From Micrasema longulum (taxonomy: Eukaryota; Arthropoda; Insecta; Trichoptera; Brachycentridae), in contig JAGVSM010004963.1 of assembly GCA_022494885.1 (NCBI GenBank), forward strand, positions 1 to 64,000: a stretch of DNA of 64,000 nucleotides, read 5' to 3'. Made by a program: the position numbers and the translations under genes. The notes under the pieces were generated by a model, which was given only the letters and a program-made list of their open reading frames with translations, searched no databases and had not been told where the DNA came from. Each line of letters opens with the position of its first letter. Within the stretch, counting starts at the first letter, position 1. Positions 55,701-64,000 of this stretch are shown piece after piece.

Positions 55701-58700
55701 GTCCCTCTCCGTAGAACTCTACGTATTTCCGACTATTCAGTGTTTTAAATGCTGTAAGTACGGACATACAAAGACTGTCTGTAGATCTCTTGTGCGCTGT
55801 TACAAGTGTGGCTCCTCACACAATGGGGAATCCTGCACGGTGGCGGCAGAGATTTTTTAGATATAAAATGCCTCAATTGTTCTGGTAACCACTCTGCCAC
55901 CAGCAAGCTGTGCCCTGAGCTTAAAAGGCAACAAAACATAAAACACACGATGGCTGACAGGAACATTTCATATATTGAAGCTTCTAAAATGTTCGGAAAA
56001 GCGACGATTTCCTATGCAGAAATCGTCTCTAAAACGACAAAACCGAATGTCAATGTTGTTATGCCCGCGCCCTCCGCGCCAATATCCTACAAAAAATCAG
56101 TAGAGAGGAAGTCGAGGTCAAAAAACTACCTTCCAAACCTAATGTTCCTCATCATGACCCTTCACTTCTGTATTTCCCGAATGGACAACTTCCATCTGGT
56201 TCTAATGGGAATGCTTTTCCTAGCACAGTCCCAACATCGAACAATACAATTATATCTACCATATTGAGTATTCTAGTATCAATCCTTCAAAACAATCCAC
56301 AAATACCGTCCAACGTCGCCCATCAACTTTTAAATATAACCTCCCTACTTAACCACCACCATGGCTCCTCAGATGAGGATTCTGCAGTGGAACAGCCATA
56401 GCATTTTAAATAAAAAAGAAGATCTCTTGCATACATTGCAAGAAGAATCTATTTCAATTGCGGCCATTTCGGAGACGTGGATGGTCCCGGGATCTACTAT
56501 TAGATTCCGGGATTCCACTGTCTGCGAGATGATCGTGAGGATGGGAAGGGTGGCTCTGCCCTCCTCATCAAAAACTCCCTTCCCTTTATCCCTATTAATG
56601 TCAAGACTGACGGCTGTCCTTTCCAAGTGACAGCTGCAAAGGTTAATGACTTGACCATCCTTTCCATGTATATCTCCCCAACCAACAAACCCTCAAAATC
56701 GATACTTTTATCTTTGTTCCAAAAATTGACCCCTCCGTTCCTTATCCTTGGTGACTTTAATGCCCACCATGCCCTGTGGGGTGCTCCGACATGCGACAGG
56801 TTGGGAAGAGATATTGTTGATCTCTTGGATGATCTGAATATGTGTGTCCTTAATGATGGCTCCGCGACGCGCCTTCAGCTTCCAAATCAGCGACCCAGTG
56901 CAGTGGATCTCACCATCTCCAGCGCTGCAATGGCACCATCTGTGCAATGGTCAATTAAGGATGACACTATTGGTAGTGATCATTACCCTATAGTAGTCAA
57001 CCTCATATCCAGCCATAGATATTGCCAAAGTGGCCTATCCCCCGGGGGAAGACGAAGACCGAGATACATTACAGAAAGAGTTAAATGGAGATACTTCTCT
57101 GACGACATTGAACTTAAAGTGAACGAGCTGCCCACCCCGACGAAAGAGAATGTAGTGAAGTGCTATGAAGCATTGTCATCATGCATCGTCGAAGCAGCAG
57201 ACAAACATGTCCCTGTAAAGGAGAAAGGCAATAGAAGTAAACCCCCCCTGCCCCATGGTGGGATAGCGAATGTGCGGAGGCAGTTTTGAAAATGAAAAAG
57301 CAAGCTAAAGTTTACTCCTTAAACATGAGCCTAGAAAACCTGTTGAGTTTTAAACAGGTTGAAGCTAAAACAAAACGCCTCTTAAGAGACAAGAAACGAC
57401 AAGGATGGAAAAACTTCTGTTGCTCTTTATCACGAGACGTGCCTATATCAACTGTTTGGAGCATGATACGTCGATTTAGAGGTTCTTTCACTCCACCAGT
57501 GAAACGTCCTGAGACCCTAGGGTGGGTTGAGGAGTTCGCCAACAAATTAGCCCCGCAGACCGCAAATAACTGGAATGAGTCTCCCTATTGGTACCAGTTT
57601 ACAAATAGAAGCTGGTTAGATCATAGCTTCAGTTTAGATGAACTGAAGACTATTCTGACCCGGCTCACAGACTCAGCTCCAGGGATGGACGGTATACTGT
57701 ATAGTTTTATCCAACATAACAGTGATCCTACCCTCTCCTACATCCTATCATTGATCAACATGATCTTTGAATCAGGAAACATCCCCCCTTCATGGAAAAC
57801 CCAATCCATTATCCCTATCCTTAAAACCAACAAAGACCCAAACTTTGGGTCTTCCTACCGCCCCATAGCCCTCTCCTCCACACTGTTGAAAGTGGCGGAA
57901 CATATGGTGAGACAACGCTTGGACTTGTTTGTGGAGAGCTCGAAAACTCTCCCCGAGTCTCAATTTGGATTCAGGAAAAGAAAGAGCACTATTGAAAGCG
58001 TGTCGGTTCTGACATCTGATATCAGAGCCGCTCTTACTAAGAAAGAATTTCTTATAGGTGTCTGTCTGGACATAAGTGGTGCATATGACAATGTTATTAT
58101 CCATATTCTAGAAGCTAAAATGCTACGAATTGGAATCCCGCGAAAACTCACTTCCTTTATAGCAAATTTGATTCTCTCCAGAAAGGTAGAAATCAGTGTT
58201 CGTGGTCATGCTGTGGTGGAGAGAGAGTTGAGCAAGGGACTACCTCAGGGTTCTGTCCTGAGCCCGATTCTCTTCAATATCTATACGCATGACATAAGCG
58301 GAATTGTTCCCTCAGAGACAAGTTTGCTTCAATACGCGGACGACTTCTTCATGTATACATATGGGAAGGACCCAAATAATCTAGAAAATACTTAGGTATG
58401 AGAAACATCAGGAATTGGTTAGTGGAACATGGCTTGGATCTATCGACTAGTAAAAGTAATGCCATAACCTTTTGTAGACAGCGAAAAATCCCAACCATAA
58501 AAATTCAACACGGAGATGAGATAGTACCTTTTACGTCCCAGATTAAGTTCCTGGGAGTAATTCTGGACACTCATCTTACATGGAACTCATACATAAATCA
58601 TATAGTAAACAAGTGTCAAGCCGGATTGAATACGTTAAGAGCAGTCTCGCGAGTATGGTGGGGGAGCCACCCTTTTATACAGAGACTTTTTTATACTGCG

Positions 58701-60251
58701 TATATCCGGAGCCATCTAGATTATGCCTCGTTCCTTTTAGAACCTTGTTCAAAAAAGAATCTCCAAAGACTTGACCGGATCCAATCCCAAAGTCTGAGAC
58801 TAGTCGTCGGAGCCATGAAGTCATCTCCAATTAACGCTTTACAAGTAGAAGCTTGTGATCCCCCACTCGGTATGAGAAGACAATACTTGGCGGATAGATT
58901 TCTTCTAAAATGCTCTGTCCAAAAAAACAACCTGCTCCTCAAAAAGGTACAATTTCTCTCTGACTGCGTGACATCCTCATCTTTTTGGTTTCATAAACCA
59001 CCCCCTTTACTAGTCAACAGTTTTCATTTTTACAAATCTTTCGAATCTAACATTTATCCTAAAGACCTTCTTCCCCTTTATCGTTTCCCATTTAAAACTT
59101 CTATTTATGCCCCAAGTATTGAACTCACATTCGGAGTCGAAAGCCACCTACAGCCCCGGTGTACATTCAACCGTATTCGGTCGTCAAGATGGATAGGTTG
59201 GAAAATTATCTACACTGATGGATCTCGGTCAGATTCGGCAACCCATACGGGTGCGGCTATATATTGTGAAGACAACAACTTTCAAAGATTGTACAAATTG
59301 CACAAGAATGCATCTGTATTTACCGCAGAATGTATCGCAATCCGAGAAGCTGTCAAATACGCCTTAAGCTCACAATATAGCAAGTTCCTAATCCTGTCGG
59401 ATTCCTTGAGTGCCTTACAAAAAATCAAATCCCCTCCATCCTTTTATCCCGAGGATGAGCTCTGCGTGGAAACTCGATTTCTTCTTTCTATATCAGAGGC
59501 ATCCAATAAGAGTATTGTTATGTCCTGGATCCCTAGCCATTGTGGTATTCCCGGTAACGAAAAAGTGGACGCGTTAGCAAAGGAGGCGGTCCACTCCGGG
59601 GATCCTGCCTATAGTAATTTACTACCACTAGGTGATCTCCTTGTTATGACGAAGGAGAAGCAACTTCGCACATGGCAAGAATATTGGGTAGCCTCTTCCC
59701 AAGCCAAGGGTAAACATCTTTTCCAACTGAAACCAAATGTTACAGAAAAGCCTTGGTTTTCCAAAGTGATTCTGAACAAGTTTGAGACATCCTCCATATG
59801 CAGAATGCGCATTGGGCACTGCTGCAATGGTTCTCACCTGTTCAGAATCCATGTCCGGGACTCTGCCATTTGCGAATGTCAGCTAGATGAGGAAGATTTA
59901 AACCATATTTTTTTTTGGATGCCCCATAAATGATTGTTATCCTGATTTCCTATCCGACCTCTCTGATATTAATATCCCATTCCCTATTCATATTCTAACT
60001 CTCCTGTCCCCACCCAATAAACGTGTATTTAAAATCCTATGTAAATATCTAGTTGTAAATGGTGTAAAGCTGTAAATATGTTTTATTATTATATGTATAT
60101 ATTATATTAAATACTAACATACTAACTTGTACATATTATATTACTAACACATGTGTATATATGTAAAAAAAAAAAAAAACTACTCGACACTGGCCAGAAC
60201 ACCCAAGTTGAGATGTGAAAAGGCCATGAAAAAACGAAGAAGAAGAATAGT
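52740..60251 (+). mobile_element. I-like non-LTR retrotransposon, frameshifted, split by an L2-like insertion
   Basis: ORF1 starts at 52882 (MNDKEKPPDPPDGSQLDSSC), is cut near 53140, and resumes at about 55195. It includes zinc knuckles at 55738-55850 (CFKCCKYGHTKTVC and CYKCGSSHNGESC). ORF2 starts near 56361 with an endonuclease (GDFNAHHALWG, SDHYPIVV), then RT at 57640-58370 (GLPQGSVLSPILFNIYTHDI, YADDF), and RNase H at 59210-59590 (IYTDGSRS, TAEC, SDSLSAL, WIPSHCGIPGNEKVDALAKE). It ends with a GAA-repeat tail. Frames change near 55855, 56530, 57285, 58393 and 59915, so it is dead. The 5' boundary is uncertain. Confidence 0.88.
53145..55195 (+). mobile_element. L2/CR1-like retrotransposon, longest copy
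   Basis: Frames at 53174-53548, 53460-54452 and 54398-55024 together cover the RT (FRPISNLPIVSKILEKIVSH, ALLDMSAAFDTVDHNILLER, GVPQGSVLGPLLYLL, YADDTQIY) and the whole C-terminus. They are followed by the tail AAAATGGCGCTATATAAGTT and an AATAAA repeat. It is 5'-truncated and inserted inside ORF1 of the I-like element. Confidence 0.88.
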
Positions 60252-60583
60252 GTTACACGGATGAAGTATTTCTCGCTCGTAGTAAAACTGTATAAGCATT
60301 AGAACATAAGTATTTAAGTGATGTTTGTATACACACCCAATTATAAAAGATAAGTCGATACAATACTGGCGAGTTATCTGTTTTGCAAGATCTCAATTAA
60401 TGTGCATTGGAATAAATGCAATTTTATACTAGTAATTTTGAGTTATAAATTCGTAATTTAATTTTTAACGTAATTTTATCTATTAGGGTAGAACGATACC
60501 AAATATTTACGAAATAATGGAACCAGTAAAGAGAGAAAACTCCAAAGCATTTTCAAATATTTATCTAAACTAAGTAATATCGT

Positions 60584-60813
60584 GGGGTAATTACTACAAC
60601 TAGGTAACTCCATCATCAGTATTTTTTAGTTACCCACTAAAAACACATTTGTATATTCCTCCATGAATGCTACTAATAGGCAAGTCATGATTCATTAAAA
60701 TCATATTATGATGATTTGAATGCATGACTTGTACATTTATTTCATTCATGGAGGAGGATAAAAAATGGGCAATAATAAAAAATATTTTGAAGTTACCTAG
60801 TTGTAGTCACCCA
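60584..60813. mobile_element. Palindromic MITE, about 230 bp
   Basis: GTGGGGTAATTACTACAACT... on the left and AGTTACCTAGTTGTAGTCAC on the right are inverted. Inner arms TTCCTCCATGAATG / CATTCATGGAGGAGGA also pair. Confidence 0.75.
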
Positions 60814-61794
60814 GCGATTATGATCTCATAAATTGAAATTCAAAAAACCATTTATTCCTGTACACTTTTAAAATAATTTAAGCCCTCACATTACATGTAC
60901 GGTGTTATGCAATAATCACTTCAGCGCCAAAATAAAGTTGGCTATATTTTTTCTTCCTCTTCTGATATACATACATTTTAACCTTTATTTTAAAACTTTA
61001 ACTTTTTAAATGTTAATTTTAGATTTAAACTTAAAAACAAGCATTGTGTTGGTTTTTTGCATAACACCATCCATATAAGATTTGACAAAATATATTTTTT
61101 GCTTTTTTCTTTAAAGCATATCATCAACTCCAAATGTGTTTATTTCATAGACTTATTAATAGTTGTTTTATTTTATGCATGAATACCTGATTGATTGGGA
61201 TCTGGGATCAAGAACTTTATTTGATAATATACAACTCTGATAGTGTTTTTTTTTTTAAATCTGTAATTCTGATTAAATTGATGTACTCACAAGATATCAA
61301 ATGAAAATAAAATCACACAAAAAAAAGTAACAATAACAGTAACCGCTTTGGGTGAATTCCTGCACAAAGAGCAAGGACATGTTTAAATGATGTAATAGAC
61401 AACCACTTCCTACTGTGGTTGGATATTAGTGACATAGTGACTGGCTAAAATGATATCTAAATAGCGATGATTATCACATCTAGTAAGAGGAAGTGGACAA
61501 TTGTTGACTGCCAAACGCGTGTCATGTTCTTCCCATCTTGCGTCTTTAATGAAAGCAAATTATAAGTTCCTATTACTAAAACACTTGATAATAAAACTAC
61601 AATGAAAACAAGAAATTTTCAAATTATTCTTGATTGACGTGGGGAAAATTTTGTGACTAGTATATTTCATATTGAGATTCACCTGTAGTTTTATCGTTAC
61701 CATTTTTGATAGAGGTTTTAGTCAACCATCTCAAAAATAGAATGAAAAAAAAACTATTTGTACGAAATTCATCAGTAACAACCTAAATAATGTA

Positions 61795-61990
61795 TTTATA
61801 ATTATCATTATCTACACCCAGTGGTGCATTGGGCACAGCATGGTTCTCCAATGCAAACTATCTAGATAATTGGATGATTAAATTCACGCTTCAGATCCAG
61901 TCCAGCGACTAGAATATTGGAGATAAAATCACTCTTTTAAATAAATATTCCACACCGACACTACCGGGAAACAAATATCTCAAGCACTGA
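61795..61990 (-). mobile_element. SINE-B copy
   Basis: Reverse complement of the SINE-B body: CACCCAGTGGTGCATTGGGC on the + strand near 61815 and CTTTTAAATAAATATTCCAC near 61935. Confidence 0.65.
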
Positions 61991-62153
61991 TACAAAATAC
62001 ATTGTACAATTATAATTTTACTAATGATTTGTTATAATTGATTCTTATAAATGTATAAATGTCTGTTGGCTTTCCAATGAAATAAAATAAAATAAATAAA
62101 TAAAATTAGACCAGGCTTATTTAGGAACTTAATTTAAATAGGAAGAGACTCAC

Positions 62154-62333
62154 CTAAAATTGGTTTCTTGTGTTCTAGAAGTTCATAGTAGGATCTGGCC
62201 AGTAAGCCAGCGGGCTCAGATGGCTTGAAGTGTCCCATGTCCACAAGACGCTCGCAAGTTCTCATGAGGAAGGAAGAGAATTCTCCAGGATCGATGCCGT
62301 AAGCTCTCCATCCACCGACACCATCGGCCACAC
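62154..62333 (-). CDS. PPTC7: PPTC7-type PP2C phosphatase, one internal exon
   Basis: A 180-nt exon with acceptor TTTCAG and donor GTGAGT, no stop codon. It encodes [18 protein letters not shown], then [20 protein letters not shown] and [20 protein letters not shown]. This is the N-terminal half of the PP2C fold of PTC7 homologs (mitochondrial matrix phosphatase family); the Asp of ADGVGGW is the metal-binding Asp. Upstream exons should lie beyond 62334 or outside the window. Downstream exons (expected to start near STACI and to contain a GDSG motif) should be at lower coordinates, but none was recognised down to the left end. It is either the start of a very long intron, a captured exon, or an assembly break. 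Confidence 0.8.
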
Positions 62334-63864
62334 CTGAAATAATGATACCATTTGCTTACTTGTTAATAAATATTACACATAATGCTCCACATTTTTATTG
62401 TATGTTCCACAGAGCCCAACCTACCATAGATTCAGTTGGACCAGACACTTGCTTATAAGGGATGGGAGAATAATATGCTCGTATAAATTGACAAATGTGT
62501 ATATTCCCGTCCCTTTTCAGTAAGTGATGTGGCGCTAGATCCCGAAAGATCCAGCGCTGATATTCCACTAAGTTTGAGGATGAATGAACTTGTATAATTT
62601 ATTTTTTTAAATTGCATTTTACTACTTTTATTTAAAATAGAATGCAATTTGATGGAATAATTCATAATTATATGTGATCCTAACTCTAATAATATAAATA
62701 ATTTATTAAAAATATATTACTAAAATAAATGTGGATTTTGTCGGCACTGAATCTAAAAAAAAAAAATTCCATCGTTCTAATATGGATGGAAAATATGTTA
62801 GCATATATTTTAAACTTGCTACGGCCATGAATGTGATTTTTATACTTGGATGATTCAATGCGGAGATTAAAATTTTAAAATGTATCTCAAGTATGCAGTA
62901 TGCTATAACATGAATAATATACTTGTAAATTGACTACAAACTGGACTGGAAACCTTTCACAGTGTCAACAACTTATCAACGTATACATACACCTAGCATA
63001 ATTAATTACTTTTATTTTGTTAATTAAAAGAAAGTTGACCAAATTTAGTTGGGTATCAGCAATATTGAACCAAATTTGATAAATTTACTCACAAAAACAA
63101 TCAATTTAACTTTCTCTGTCCACAAATACAATAGCAAGCAGATTGATAAAAAATCTACCTTATTTATTTGTTTGCTGTTTTAAAATTAACTTTTTAAATA
63201 GGGTTGATATTTACAATACATTTCAAGATATAAAACTATTTATTATATTAAGTATGTATTTTTATAACTGTGAGACGAATTTGCTATAGATATACTAAGT
63301 TTTACAAAACATAAAAAGTGACATGGAAATGTGAACTAGGTTAATAAAATACATCAATTTGATTTTGAACTGGAAGATACAAAAATACAGATTATTAAAA
63401 ATGTGGCATAAAAATGAGTTAGGATATAAAGAAATCCAACAAAAACAGTGAGTATACACTACTTAACATATGGGTGCTTACAACATTAGGTTGTAAATTA
63501 ATGTAGAGGTCCCTAAATACATACCATTATAGAAGGACAAAATTCATGCATTTTCTACCTGCTTTTTTCACAACAGTACAAAAAATCACATTCCTTCAGA
63601 CTGCATCGAACACCCTCCCATATTTTTTTCCTAAACATGTTTCCAGGATATTTAATTGGTAACAATTTTAAAGTGTTTATGTGTGAAACAGATGATTAAA
63701 TTTCAACATTTTGTATCCATAAATAAGTAAGTATCCATGATGGTAGTAGTAGTAAATAATTCGCACTGAAGAATACACACTGAATCCATTAAAAAATATT
63801 ACTATCCATTTTTTTTTTAATAATGTAACTTTTGTATAAAAAGTAAACAAAAAAGTATACATAC

Positions 63865-64000
63865 AGTCGAACTCGGTTATTACGAGGAAGATCAGACCGA
63901 CTGAATTTGCTCGTTATAAGCATTACTCGTTATACCAAAGAAAGGTTTGTTAAATTCAATCGCCATTGCATATTGTCGCTATTGAAAATTATAATAAATG
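63865..64000. mobile_element. Tigger/pogo-like terminal sequence
   Basis: TACAGTCGAACTCGGTTATT and GAGGAAGATCAGACCGACTG, then CTCGTTATA repeats. A deleted relative is at 26308-26400. It continues beyond the window. Confidence 0.5.

Larger units (their letters stand above)
60830..63860. other. Mostly unannotated flank of the PPTC7 exon
   Basis: Besides the SINE-B copy and the PPTC7 exon, I see only AT-rich sequence and a short repeat-like block at 61330-61560 (AGTAACCGCTTTGGGTGAAT). No further PPTC7 exon was found on either side. Confidence 0.45.

Noticed and set aside
53174..60251. Long open frames as host genes
   Set aside because: They carry RT, endonuclease, RNase H and zinc-knuckle motifs of non-LTR elements.
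60220..60262. Target duplication for the long I-like element
   Set aside because: Only a six-base match (AGTGTT near 52735 and 60252) was found, too short to fix the 5' boundary.

Overview
This is an AT-rich, intron-rich, repeat-dense animal nuclear genome window. It is almost certainly from an insect: the Pat1-family N-terminus and the set of non-LTR, Penelope-like, hAT and tRNA-SINE repeats fit an insect, but the sequence does not identify the order. All host genes were found by reading short exons with GT/AG borders and matching codon phase. Most long open frames are either retroelement pieces or opposite-strand shadows of GC-rich exons.

Host genes, left to right. (1) 541-15162, + strand: the last seven exons of a DNAI7/CASC1-type axonemal dynein factor, ending in a clean stop. 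(2) 22855-41804, - strand: 14 exons of PAT1 (Patr-1 type), an mRNA decapping and P-body factor. Exons 5 and 14, both extremely GC-rich, each need a one-base frame correction. (3) 43688-52488, + strand: a complete six-exon M14A zinc carboxypeptidase of 335 codons, B-like in specificity, secreted, with no recognisable activation propeptide. (4) 62154-62333, - strand: a single well-conserved exon of a PPTC7-type PP2C phosphatase whose 3' neighbours I could not find. PAT1 and the carboxypeptidase are divergently transcribed, about 1.9 kb apart. No operon-like logic links the four genes.

The rest is mostly mobile DNA, often nested. There are five or more non-LTR families: an L2/CR1-like family with a shared 3' tail; an I-like element with RNase H at 52.7-60.25 kb, itself split by an L2-like insertion; an RTE-like family with TTG-repeat tails; and two or three further families seen only as RT C-termini. 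Other elements are a Penelope-like GIY-YIG fragment with hammerhead-ribozyme-like motifs, two hAT-type MITEs and one deleted hAT element with 7-8 bp target duplications, several hairpin MITEs, two tRNA-derived SINE families, and one very abundant foldback repeat (called FB-1 here) with more than 20 pieces. Simple arrays lie at 19.8-20.8, 23.28-23.43, 30.3-31.0 and 34.23-34.51 kb.

The most interesting points are: inverted FB-1 copies bracketing DNAI7 exon 2; the two matching frame breaks in PAT1; hammerhead-like cores in paired inverted repeats and beside the Penelope-like fragment; the orphan PPTC7 exon; and the propeptide-less carboxypeptidase. I found no clearly new multi-gene system.
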